Below are positions 1 to 8,093 of a stretch of 64,000 nucleotides of DNA, piece after piece. Source of the stretch: Bacteriovoracaceae bacterium UBA6200. Lineage in GTDB: Bacteria > Bdellovibrionota > Bacteriovoracia > Bacteriovoracales > Bacteriovoracaceae. Position numbers and translations under genes: made by a program. The stretch is taken from contig DISW01000001.1 of the NCBI GenBank assembly GCA_002422605.1, positions 415,148 through 479,147 on the forward strand, given 5' to 3'. Numbering within the stretch: position 1 is the first letter of the stretch; each line of letters starts with the position of its first letter. A model generated the notes under the pieces. It was not told where the DNA came from, made no database searches, and was given only the letters and a program-made list of their open reading frames with translations.

Positions 1-1
1 T

Positions 2-709
2 ACTCCCTTGATTTGGACGGCCTTTGGCGAAGAAAAATCCCCCGCAGCGGCCAACACAACTCTTATCCTCTGTGGAGTTCATGGGGATGAGATCACACCT
101 ATCAAGTTTTGCTGGGATCTTATGCGAGAACTTAAGTCTAATCATACTTTTGAAAACAAAATGGTCGTTGTGGCCCCTTTGGTCAGTCCGGATTCTTTTT
201 TCAAGGCGCGCCCTACCCGTACCAATGCGGCAGGTGTAGATGTGAATAGAAACTTTCCTACTAAAGACTGGAAGGCCAATGCCCATAAAAAGTGGACCCA
301 TAATTATCGTAAAGACAAAAGAAAGTATCCAGGACCTCATGCGGCTTCAGAACAAGAAACTATTTTTCAAATGAATCTCATCCATCGCTATAAGCCGAAT
401 AAAGTGATTAGCGTGCATTCACCGTTAACTATTCTTGATTATGATGGACCCTCTCTTCGTGCAGAATCTGGCAAATCTGCAAAAGATGTTTTGGAGGAGA
501 TGTCTAAGCGATCAAATGGATACAAGGTTTCAAACTATCCTGTTTTTCCAGGAAGCCTGGGAAATTGGTCGGGGAAAGAAAAACATATTCCTACATATAC
601 TTTAGAACTTCCAAATTCTAATCCAATGGAAACAGATAAGTTCTGGGTGCTCTTTAAAGATGCAGTTCTTTATGCAATCGAGCACCCGATGAAGCCTACG
701 GTTGATTAA
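2..709 (+). CDS. MpaA-like murein peptide amidase (M14 zinc peptidase), 5'-truncated
   Basis: The frame is open to the left window edge, so the true start lies outside. Counting from the TTG at position 8, the zinc-peptidase M14 residues are visible: H25-x2-E28 in GVHGDE, the third zinc ligand H137 in SVHSP, the substrate-binding NRN at 80-82 and the catalytic Glu at 200 in YTLELP. The length and the TPLIW segment near the edge resemble E. coli MpaA, which cleaves the gamma-D-Glu-diaminopimelate bond of murein tripeptide during wall recycling; roughly 25 residues would be missing. A role in recycling own or prey peptidoglycan is inference. The convergent gene downstream ends 11 bp away. Confidence 0.8.
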   Translation, partial: TPLIWTAFGEEKSPAAANTTLILCGVHGDEITPIKFCWDLMRELKSNHTFENKMVVVAPLVSPDSFFKARPTRTNAAGVDVNRNFPTKDWKANAHKKWTHNYRKDKRKYPGPHAASEQETIFQMNLIHRYKPNKVISVHSPLTILDYDGPSLRAESGKSAKDVLEEMSKRSNGYKVSNYPVFPGSLGNWSGKEKHIPTYTLELPNSNPMETDKFWVLFKDAVLYAIEHPMKPTVD

Positions 710-720
710 TCAATGTCTTT

Positions 721-3120
721 TTAAACTTCTTCTACCACTTCCGGCGGCGCCGGCAAGCGCTTCACAAGAATCGCCGGCAAGATTATTAAACCTGCTCCAA
801 TCAAGTAGGCGCTAAATGAACCGAACTTCCAATAAACTAAAGCAGCATAAATCGGCCCAATGACTCGTCCAAGGGCACCAAGAGAACGGAATGTCCCTAA
901 GCTCTGCCCCTTCATGTCTTTCGGTGAATAGAATGAAACCAGTGACGTTAGACATGGGATAATCATCGAAGACCCAACTGACAGGAAGAAGAGACCTAAG
1001 TACAGCATCCAATTACTTTGGGCGTAGGCCAGAATGATAAGTCCTGGAATGATAGCGATGAGCCCCTGAAAACTCATTTTAATTTCACCTATCTTATGGG
1101 CCGAGCGGCGTACATGGCCACCTTGAACCATTCCCATGACAAAACCAATAAAGATAAACATGTAAGCGTTATCCATAGAGGTGTAACCAAGGCGTTCCAC
1201 GGCCAGGAAGGTCAAGGTGAACTCCATCCCTGAGAAGGCGGTAATAAAGAGAAAGTAGGCAATATTCGTCTTATTAATGCCCGGAACCGGAAGTGGTTTT
1301 AAAAGCTTAATAGGATTAATACTTCTTTGAATATGAGACTTAGATCCTGGCTTAAGTGTTTCAGGAAAAGATCTCCAGATGGTAACAAAGTTAAATAAGC
1401 TTAGTCCCGCGGCTAAAGTTGCTGCGGCCGAAAATGGATTAACCCCATAATTTGCGAGTTCCGGAAAACTTGTAATCGGATTATAAAGCGAAAGGATTCC
1501 TCCCAGGGCAGGACCAAAAACAAAGCCCAGAGCGAAGGCAATACCAATGACGGCCATACCTTTTGAACGGTTTTTCTCATCGGTTACATCACTGGCCACG
1601 GCCGAAGCAATGGACATATTTCCAGACATTAGTCCTCCCACAATTCTCGCCAGAATCAGAGTGGTAAATGAACCAGAGAAAATCCACATGACATAACTCA
1701 CAAACAGTCCAAAGACTGAAATAAGAAGCATGGGTCTTCGTCCTACTCTATCCGAGAGCGCCCCCCAAACCGGAGCGGCAACAAACTGGATAAGTGAATA
1801 AAGCGCTCCAAGAAGACCACCAAAGAGTACAATGGTGCTCATCTGGGGAGTGCCGTCAGCTGTCAGAGAGATGGTCTGAATACTTGAGATCAGATTCATC
1901 ATCCCGCTTAAAAAGAAATTGTTCTGATCAACTTCCAGATAATACTTGGCCATAGCGGGAAACATTGGAAAAATAATAGAGAAGCCAATCAAATCCAGAA
2001 ACATCGTCGTGAACATGAGCTTTAATATTTTCTTAGATCTATCCGGTAGTTTTGAAGGAGCTAATTTTTCCTGATCTTTAATCACTTGCTGGTACCTTTC
2101 TTTAACATCAATTTTATAAAAAAGTTCATGCCTGTCAGTTTCATCACCATTGGCATAGACATTTATGAAATTCGCGTAGTCTGAGATCCATTCTGTATCC
2201 GCATTTAAACAAGGGATGTGAACAAGTTTTCCCCCGACCTGCTCAACCTCATGTCCTAACTCTGTTCCAATCTCATCTGTTGTCTCAAGACAGTCCACTA
2301 CAAAACTTGGACAATAAACACCGATCTTGTGACTTCCCTTTTTGACTTTTTCTATGACAACACCATCAGTGTAAGGACCTAGCCATACCTCGCTCCCAAA
2401 TCGAGACTGAAAGGTCATGCTAATAGGGATATTGATATGAAGTCTTTCTTTTAAGAGTTCAAAAGTCTCAAGGCAATGTTGAAGATAAATATCTTTTTTC
2501 TCTATGACTCTTCTAAGAGGAATACCATGAAAGGAAATCACCAACTCATTCATGTCAGGATTTTCATTCATGGCCTCATGAATTTTTCTGACAGAGTTAT
2601 CTATAAAGGCGCGTGAGCGATGATAAGAATTAACGATGGTAAAACTTGGGATGTTCACCCGTTTTTTAAATTCTCCTCCAATCGTATCCATCACCGAAGC
2701 CACAGTGCTTTCTGAGTACTGAGGGAATTGAGGAAGGAATAAAACTTTCTGAGCGCGGGTAAAGAAATCTTCTTTTTCCCATTCATCCAAAATATCCCGA
2801 GTCCTCGGTGTGCTCAGGATGAAGGCATGGTTAAGTTCTAAGTTAGGATCTAATTTAGGACGTAAAGCTTCAGCTACCTTCTCAGTATTGGTGATAAGAG
2901 GGAAACCACCTTCTTCATAAATACGAGAGTAGAGCATGGCCGAGCGCTTTGGTCTGAACGGCAAAATAAAGAGATTTAAGATTATCTTCCAGTACAAGGG
3001 ATGGGCGTCCACCACCCGAGGATCCCCCAGGAATTCTTTTAAATATTCACGTACATCCGAGGTCTTAGTGCTCTTAGGAGAGCCCAGCTGCCCAATAACG
3101 ACTTTGATTTTTTCTGCCAT
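721..3120 (-). CDS. hemH: Ferrochelatase fused to MFS transporter (two-domain protein)
   Basis: One uninterrupted frame of 799 residues from ATG at 3120. Residues 1-325 are ferrochelatase, which inserts Fe2+ into protoporphyrin IX: opening VVIGQLGSP, catalytic His198 in ISFHG, QSRFGSEVWLGPYTD near 238-252, and CLETTDEI with Glu279. After a hydrophilic linker (326-366), residues 367-799 form a 12-helix major-facilitator transporter of the TetA/TCR type, with motif A SDRVGRRP at 456-463. A longer frame runs to 3300 but its extra 60 residues have no family match and would cross the queF start, so 3120 was chosen; an upstream ATG at 3159 lacks a ribosome site. Joining the last haem step to an exporter suggests handling of haem or porphyrin, which is inference. 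queF is divergent. Confidence 0.85.
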   Translation of the reverse strand: MAEKIKVVIGQLGSPKSTKTSDVREYLKEFLGDPRVVDAHPLYWKIILNLFILPFRPKRSAMLYSRIYEEGGFPLITNTEKVAEALRPKLDPNLELNHAFILSTPRTRDILDEWEKEDFFTRAQKVLFLPQFPQYSESTVASVMDTIGGEFKKRVNIPSFTIVNSYHRSRAFIDNSVRKIHEAMNENPDMNELVISFHGIPLRRVIEKKDIYLQHCLETFELLKERLHINIPISMTFQSRFGSEVWLGPYTDGVVIEKVKKGSHKIGVYCPSFVVDCLETTDEIGTELGHEVEQVGGKLVHIPCLNADTEWISDYANFINVYANGDETDRHELFYKIDVKERYQQVIKDQEKLAPSKLPDRSKKILKLMFTTMFLDLIGFSIIFPMFPAMAKYYLEVDQNNFFLSGMMNLISSIQTISLTADGTPQMSTIVLFGGLLGALYSLIQFVAAPVWGALSDRVGRRPMLLISVFGLFVSYVMWIFSGSFTTLILARIVGGLMSGNMSIASAVASDVTDEKNRSKGMAVIGIAFALGFVFGPALGGILSLYNPITSFPELANYGVNPFSAAATLAAGLSLFNFVTIWRSFPETLKPGSKSHIQRSINPIKLLKPLPVPGINKTNIAYFLFITAFSGMEFTLTFLAVERLGYTSMDNAYMFIFIGFVMGMVQGGHVRRSAHKIGEIKMSFQGLIAIIPGLIILAYAQSNWMLYLGLFFLSVGSSMIIPCLTSLVSFYSPKDMKGQSLGTFRSLGALGRVIGPIYAALVYWKFGSFSAYLIGAGLIILPAILVKRLPAPPEVVEEV

Positions 3121-3206
3121 ATGCTTCTTTGTGTTGTAAGAATCATCTCTTTTTGTCATAAATGAAGCTAAATGACTAGAATCAAAAGTTTTAAGAGGGG
3201 TACTTC

Positions 3207-3731
3207 GTGGCCAAAAGTAAGAAATCAGAAGGTCGTAAAGATAAGGACTTAGGCACTGTAAGCCTTCTAGGGAATACCAAGACCAATTACCCGGAAACAT
3301 ATGCTCCAGAAGTACTGGAAAAATTCCCTAACAAGCATCCAGATAATGATGCCTGGACCACCTTTATCTGCACAGAGTTCACTTCCTTGTGCCCAAAAAC
3401 TGGTCAGCCGGATTTTGCCAAGATTTTTATTAACTACATTGCCGATAAAGAGATGGTGGAGTCCAAGAGCTTAAAGATATATCTATTTAGCTTTAGGAAC
3501 CATGGTGATTTTCATGAGGACTGTGTGCAAAAGATTTGTAAAGATCTTTATAAGCTTATGAAACCGAAGTATATCGAGGTTCAGGGAGATTTCACTCCTC
3601 GTGGCGGTATCGCTATTTTCCCTTATGCTTCTATGAGCAATGGGACTAAAGAGTTTAATGAGCTTAAGAAAAGTCGAATGGCCAACTACACTCCTGGAAA
3701 ATACGGAATGGACTTGGCGCGGCTTTATTAA
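3207..3731 (+). CDS. queF: NADPH-dependent 7-cyano-7-deazaguanine reductase QueF
   Basis: QueF reduces the nitrile preQ0 to preQ1, the last free-base step of queuosine tRNA modification. The 174-residue protein is the short single-domain (YkvM) form. The active-site Cys62 and Asp69 are in LCPKTGQPDF, and the NADPH/substrate motif ESKSLK is at 85-90, followed by the conserved FRNHGDFHED. The start is GTG at 3207, placed by an AAGAGGGG ribosome site just upstream. It is divergent from the hemH-MFS fusion and followed 17 bp later by tatA, probably co-transcribed. The first 20 residues are Lys-rich and not conserved in the family. Confidence 0.93.
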   Translation: MAKSKKSEGRKDKDLGTVSLLGNTKTNYPETYAPEVLEKFPNKHPDNDAWTTFICTEFTSLCPKTGQPDFAKIFINYIADKEMVESKSLKIYLFSFRNHGDFHEDCVQKICKDLYKLMKPKYIEVQGDFTPRGGIAIFPYASMSNGTKEFNELKKSRMANYTPGKYGMDLARLY

Positions 3732-3748
3732 AACGAGAAGGATTTTAT

Positions 3749-3910
3749 ATGTTTGGTATTGGAATGAGTGAATTATTAGTTGTCCTGGTTATCGTTGTAC
3801 TCTTCTTTGGAGGAAAAAAGCTGCCTCAGCTTGGAGCTTCCCTTGGTCAATCCATCAAGAACTTCAAAAAAGGCATGGACGAAGAAGACGACAACAACAA
3901 AAAGTCCTAA
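3749..3910 (+). CDS. tatA: Twin-arginine translocase subunit TatA (53 aa)
   Basis: A short gene of 54 codons with AGAAGGA 7 bp before the ATG. The product begins MFGIGMSELLVVLVIVVL, one membrane helix (about residues 5-21), then FFGGKKLPQLG, the hinge and amphipathic helix typical of TatA, and a charged DEEDDNNKK tail. TatA oligomers form the protein-conducting element of the Tat pathway for folded, cofactor-bearing proteins. No tatB or tatC is adjacent, so the system is scattered. It follows queF by 17 bp, and its stop overlaps the stop of the convergent gene by 4 bp. The length is at the short end of the family but complete. Confidence 0.9.
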   Translation: MFGIGMSELLVVLVIVVLFFGGKKLPQLGASLGQSIKNFKKGMDEEDDNNKKS

Positions 3911-4341
3911 TCAAACTTACAATCAATAAGTTCCTCCATCTTATAGTGAGTTCCTATCCAAGTTGTCTCGCCTAGTAAGAATGAACGCTTCTTAGAGATG
4001 CGGCCTTCCTGTAAGTAAGCATCAATAACCTGAGTTCTATAAAGTGTTACCTCTTTAGATAATTCAGCGTACATAGTGCTCGACGGAAGGATAAAACGCT
4101 GTTTTAACTCTATCGCCTCATACTGTCTGTCACCAACGGTTAAAACAAGAGTCATGTGAATTTTCTTATTCACTATTTCTTTATCCATTATTTCCACTGA
4201 GCAATTTTTTTGTGAGACGACATCAATCCCTGTAAGTACATCCCCCACTTCTAACCGGAAAATACCTGAAGATGGCCCACTTGAGGCAATAGCACTAAAT
4301 GAAAAGGCTAAAGCTGCGACTGCCAAGGATTTTGTCCACAT
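3907..4341 (-). CDS. Secreted protein of unknown function (144 aa)
   Basis: Not recognised. The N-terminus (Lys4, then AVAALAFSFSAIAS) is a clear Sec signal peptide with cleavage near residue 19-21, so the mature ~124-residue protein should be periplasmic. It has two cysteines (in KNCSVEI and at the C-terminal DCKFD) that could form a disulfide, and it looks mostly beta-stranded. The start is well set: AAGGAGA lies 7 bp before the ATG. It is convergent with tatA with a 4-bp overlap at the stops, and is separated by about 80 bp from the SIS-domain gene upstream on the same strand. Confidence 0.75.
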   Translation of the reverse strand: MWTKSLAVAALAFSFSAIASSGPSSGIFRLEVGDVLTGIDVVSQKNCSVEIMDKEIVNKKIHMTLVLTVGDRQYEAIELKQRFILPSSTMYAELSKEVTLYRTQVIDAYLQEGRISKKRSFLLGETTWIGTHYKMEELIDCKFD

Positions 4342-4420
4342 AAGATGTCTCCTTAAATTAAATAAGGAAAGGATAAGGGAGAATCCGGCGATATTTTTTA
4401 GAAATGTAAAAATGACATCC

Positions 4421-5932
4421 CTATGCCTTAAAACTGGTCACGACCTTCATGACGATGGGGCCGTTGTCATCTAGCTCTTCCATCTCTTCAAAGATCCTTC
4501 GTACCACATCTTCATAAGTAACCGAAATATTTGCCTGGCTCAACAATTGCAGAATATAACGGGCAGAACGATCAATGAGTTTATTATTACTTGGTCTCAC
4601 CCAAGTCATCACATTCCCCTCATAGCGCCCAAGTAGGCCCATAATGAGAGTTGAGTGGGAATTCAAAAGCATTTTAACCATTAAATGATTAAAAAGCTGG
4701 TCTTCTCCCCAATAAAAATGAGCTTCTTCATTCCCGCATTTGAAATGTACCCCACCCTCTTTATACATAATACTAAAGGCTTCTGCAGGAATTGCTTGTG
4801 AACGATTTTTTAAACCTAAGTTTGAAATATCAAAACCAAAAAGTCTTTCACGGTTAATCCTGCCATCTAACTCAGGCCATTCAACTGGTCGGGGTGATCT
4901 CCAAAGGAGCTCGCTCCAGGCATGTCCCGAATTTTCAGCTTCAGGGATAAATAAATAACAAAGTCCGTGAGGAGCTTCTGGCTCAAGGCGATTTTCAAAA
5001 GGCCGTAAGGAAAAAGTAGGAGACCGCTCGGTCGTATCAGTTAAAATACTGATTGCAAGAAAAGGATCCGTTACGTAATTGAGATATGTTTTATTCTCAT
5101 AAAGCTCAGCTTCTAACGTGGTTAAAGGGGCGAGTGTTTCGTACTTAGTTTGGGTAAGACGATAAAGAAAATCCCGGTAAAAATCATTGAAAGATTCTTC
5201 ATTTTGATGAGAGTAAAGAAGTCCCGCACCAATCCCCAGCATTAATACTGTTGAGGCCTGCATTCGTGTGGAACCTGAAATGGCCATCGGCCCTACAGTT
5301 AAATTTATTTTTTTAATATTCTGATTTTCAATTACTTCTTGGGAACGATGAATTGATTTTAAAACCTCATCAGGATTGCAGTAGAGGAAATAAGGCTTCC
5401 TACGAGAAACTTGAGAGGCTTTTTGACAGGCACCGATAACAAAAGCTGTCTCCCCCCCTTCAGTTGAAGCAAGGAGAAGATCCTCCGGTCCAAATCCTAG
5501 TTCCATTAATTGTCGTTCGCCGTATTCAGTCTTATCTTCAAAACTTTCAACCGATTTGATTAAAGCGTAATCTCCACCGGCCATGAAAGAGACGACTTGA
5601 TTCGTCTGACCGAATTTTTGCCGATACAAAGTTTCGAGTACTAATGAAAGTCTTCCTGTGGCCCCACAGCCGCACATGAAAATCTTATTTCCATTGGTCA
5701 AAGTCTCTTTGATTTGCTCTGCCAGCTCCCAAAGCTCTTTCTTTTTTGTCTTCATCACTTCCAGCGCATCATGATCAACTTCCTGAAGAAGCCGATGGGC
5801 ACTGGCGACATCCTTCTTAACTATTGATGAGAGATGTTTTGTCTTTGGATGAAAAGATTCAGTAATGAGATGACCTAACTTAAATTGTTCGCTGATTTTT
5901 ATGAATGCTTGCGTCTTCTCGTGGGGAGACAT
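4421..5932 (-). CDS. MurQ/GCKR-like SIS-domain sugar-phosphate protein (503 aa)
   Basis: The first ~270 residues follow the N-acetylmuramic acid 6-phosphate etherase pattern: phosphosugar loop CGCGATGRLS at 87-96 (MurQ: GAGTSGRL), ALIKSVESFED, a second loop STEGGETAFVIGA, and GPMAISGSTRMQAST. MurQ converts MurNAc-6P to GlcNAc-6P plus lactate in wall recycling. MurQ is about 300 residues; this protein has ~230 more, as in the glucokinase regulatory protein, where a second SIS lobe follows. The usual LDASE at the end of the first loop, which holds one catalytic Glu, is not conserved. It may therefore be an etherase or a sugar-phosphate-binding regulator. AAGG precedes the ATG. The gene stands alone. 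Confidence 0.7.
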   Translation of the reverse strand: MSPHEKTQAFIKISEQFKLGHLITESFHPKTKHLSSIVKKDVASAHRLLQEVDHDALEVMKTKKKELWELAEQIKETLTNGNKIFMCGCGATGRLSLVLETLYRQKFGQTNQVVSFMAGGDYALIKSVESFEDKTEYGERQLMELGFGPEDLLLASTEGGETAFVIGACQKASQVSRRKPYFLYCNPDEVLKSIHRSQEVIENQNIKKINLTVGPMAISGSTRMQASTVLMLGIGAGLLYSHQNEESFNDFYRDFLYRLTQTKYETLAPLTTLEAELYENKTYLNYVTDPFLAISILTDTTERSPTFSLRPFENRLEPEAPHGLCYLFIPEAENSGHAWSELLWRSPRPVEWPELDGRINRERLFGFDISNLGLKNRSQAIPAEAFSIMYKEGGVHFKCGNEEAHFYWGEDQLFNHLMVKMLLNSHSTLIMGLLGRYEGNVMTWVRPSNNKLIDRSARYILQLLSQANISVTYEDVVRRIFEEMEELDDNGPIVMKVVTSFKA

Positions 5933-6060
5933 GGTTTTGCCTTGAGTGAGAAATATTAGCTAGATTCTAAGGACAATTTCTTAAGTTTAAAAGGGCCATT
6001 TACTTTAAACGCAGAGCAGGATGATTGCCTTAGAACTGTAACTCCTCTACTCTCTTATCC

Positions 6061-7551
6061 ATGATTAGCTTCCAATTTCTTAACCATTCCCTAGAGACAG
6101 TTCTCCTTGTGAGTTCTCTCCTTTTAGTCTTCTCAGTTCTTTCCAGCAGGATTTCTTCCCGCTTCGGTCTTCCGGCACTTCTCCTTTTTTTAGGGATAGG
6201 GATGCTTTCAGGATCTGAGGGGCCAGGAAATATATCTTTTTCTAATTATCCTCTCTCATTTGCCATAGGCAGCGTGTGTCTGGCCTTCGTTTTATTTGAT
6301 GGAGGTTTGCAGACATCCTGGAAGGACATCCGTCCCGTTTTAAAACTGGGAATCTCGCTTTCTTTTGTTGGAACAATCGTTACTGGTTTGACGACCGGGG
6401 TGTTCGCTTACTATGCATTAGATCTTGATTGGTTGGTGGCCCTGTTATTAGGGGCAATGGTTTCTTCTACAGATGCCGCCGCGGTCTTCGGCATTCTTCG
6501 CTCGAAAAATTTAGAACTTAAAGGGAATTTAAAAAGTACTTTAGAGTTTGAAGCAGGAAGTAACGATCCCGTCGCTATTTTCCTAACCCTAAGTGTATTA
6601 ACCATGGTCACTAATCCTGCTGAAGGAAATTTCATGTCCATGGTCACACTTTTCCTCATGCAGGGAGGACTAGGAATAGTCCTTGGTCTTGTTGGCGGGA
6701 AAGTCATCCAGTGGCTCATTAACAACGTGGGAATTGAATACGAAGGGCTTTATAGCGTTCTCTTGATGGGTCTGGTCGTCGCTTTATTCGCAGGGGTAGC
6801 CAAACTTGGGGGGAGTGGATTCCTGGCAGTCTACGTTGCGGGTCTGGTAGTAGGAAACTCTGATCTTCTTCATAAAGGATCCACTACTCGCTTCTCGGAT
6901 GGTATTGCCTGGATTGCTCAAATTATAGTCTTTCTTACCTTGGGTCTTTTATGCTTCCCTTCTAATCTCCTTACCGTTTGGAAAGAAGGAATTGCGCTGG
7001 CACTTTTTATGATGTTCGTGGCAAGGCCTGTAAGCGTTTTTTTTGCGGCCCCTTCCAAAAAAATGCTAAGTAGGCCGAATCGATTATTTGTCTCATGGAT
7101 AGGGCTTCGAGGTGCCGCACCTATTATTTTGGCAACTCTTCCCTGGAGTGTGAATCATCCCCAGTCCGAGTATCTTTTTAATCTTGTTTTCTTTGTGGTT
7201 CTCTTATCCGTTATTTCTCAAGGAATAAGTATTCCCTGGATTGCAAAAAAGCTCGGTGTTATTGAACCCATTAAAGAGAAAGCTCTTCACATCGAAGGTC
7301 TTCTCCCTTCTGGTTTTATTACCGTGGAAGTGTCGGTCAAAGAAGATACTCTTGCTGTAGATAGGCGTATTGTAGAATTATCTTTACCCGCAGGAGTTCT
7401 CTTTACGAGAATAGCAAGGGATGGACGGTTCTTAGTCCCACGGGGTGATACAAAACTAGAAGCAGGAGATAGGATTTCTGGACTGGCCCGTCCAAGTAAC
7501 CTACCTCCATTGAAAGAACTTTTTGGTGATGCCCGAAGTTCTGACAGCTAG
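6061..7551 (+). CDS. nhaP2: K+/H+ antiporter, CPA1 family, NhaP2/CvrA-like
   Basis: Inner-membrane cation/proton antiporter of 496 residues. About 12-13 hydrophobic helices fill residues 10-395, including FDGGLQT, the STDAAAVFGILR helix and the ion-binding FEAGSNDPVAI (Asn-Asp pair). The tail (about 410-490) is a TrkA-C/RCK-C domain (FITVEVSVKEDTL...GDTKLEAGDRI), which places it with NhaP2/CvrA K+/H+ antiporters that protect against high internal K+, rather than with Na+-specific NhaA. No strong ribosome site is visible before the ATG at 6061. Its stop overlaps the stop of the convergent rnk gene by 4 bp. Confidence 0.87.
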   Translation: MISFQFLNHSLETVLLVSSLLLVFSVLSSRISSRFGLPALLLFLGIGMLSGSEGPGNISFSNYPLSFAIGSVCLAFVLFDGGLQTSWKDIRPVLKLGISLSFVGTIVTGLTTGVFAYYALDLDWLVALLLGAMVSSTDAAAVFGILRSKNLELKGNLKSTLEFEAGSNDPVAIFLTLSVLTMVTNPAEGNFMSMVTLFLMQGGLGIVLGLVGGKVIQWLINNVGIEYEGLYSVLLMGLVVALFAGVAKLGGSGFLAVYVAGLVVGNSDLLHKGSTTRFSDGIAWIAQIIVFLTLGLLCFPSNLLTVWKEGIALALFMMFVARPVSVFFAAPSKKMLSRPNRLFVSWIGLRGAAPIILATLPWSVNHPQSEYLFNLVFFVVLLSVISQGISIPWIAKKLGVIEPIKEKALHIEGLLPSGFITVEVSVKEDTLAVDRRIVELSLPAGVLFTRIARDGRFLVPRGDTKLEAGDRISGLARPSNLPPLKELFGDARSSDS

Positions 7552-7943
7552 GCCCGCATTTCCCCGTACTCCTCAGGCCTCGAGATAATTTCCATCACTC
7601 TGAGTTCTCGAGTCTGTCCATCCGGGAAGGTCCATTCAATTTCTTCACCCACTCGAAGGCCTAGAAGGGCCGATCCCAAGGGAGCTGTTACTGATATTTT
7701 CTTTTCTTTGCTGTCGGCGTGTTGCGGATAGACCAACGTCATTTCGCCTAGTTTATTATCCGTTACATTGAGGTAGCGAAAAGTGCTGTTCATAGTCACT
7801 AAATCAGAAGGTAATTCATGAGAGGCCATGATTTGTGCTGCTTCAATCTCATTTTCTAATTCTTCAAGATTACGGTTTCCTGAAACTAAAGAATTCAGAC
7901 GCTGATAATCCGTTTCAGTTAAAAGAATTGTCCTTTGCTTCAT
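7548..7943 (-). CDS. rnk: Rnk family regulator (GreA/GreB C-terminal fold)
   Basis: A 131-residue protein: an N-terminal helical hairpin (MKQRTILLTETDYQRLNSLV) and a C-terminal GreA/B-type FKBP-like domain (APLGSALLGLRVGEEIEW, then a beta-hairpin to REL). This is the layout of Rnk, which binds RNA polymerase without the GreA coiled-coil cleavage arm; in E. coli it affects nucleoside diphosphate kinase levels. The start was moved from 7979 to the ATG at 7943 because CGGAGG lies 6 bp upstream and Rnk proteins begin there. GreA itself is longer (~158 aa) with a full coiled coil, absent here. Confidence 0.85.
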   Translation of the reverse strand: MKQRTILLTETDYQRLNSLVSGNRNLEELENEIEAAQIMASHELPSDLVTMNSTFRYLNVTDNKLGEMTLVYPQHADSKEKKISVTAPLGSALLGLRVGEEIEWTFPDGQTRELRVMEIISRPEEYGEMRA

Positions 7944-8093
7944 AGAAACCTCCGAAAAAGCGAAGTTATGCAACTTCAAAAATTGTTTTGATGAATTAGA
8001 TAAGAATAAAAGAGAAACGAATCATCTTGATCATGAAGCCATTATAATCGAGGACTTTAATACTGCAAGACAAGATAAATTAAGGTTAAAATT

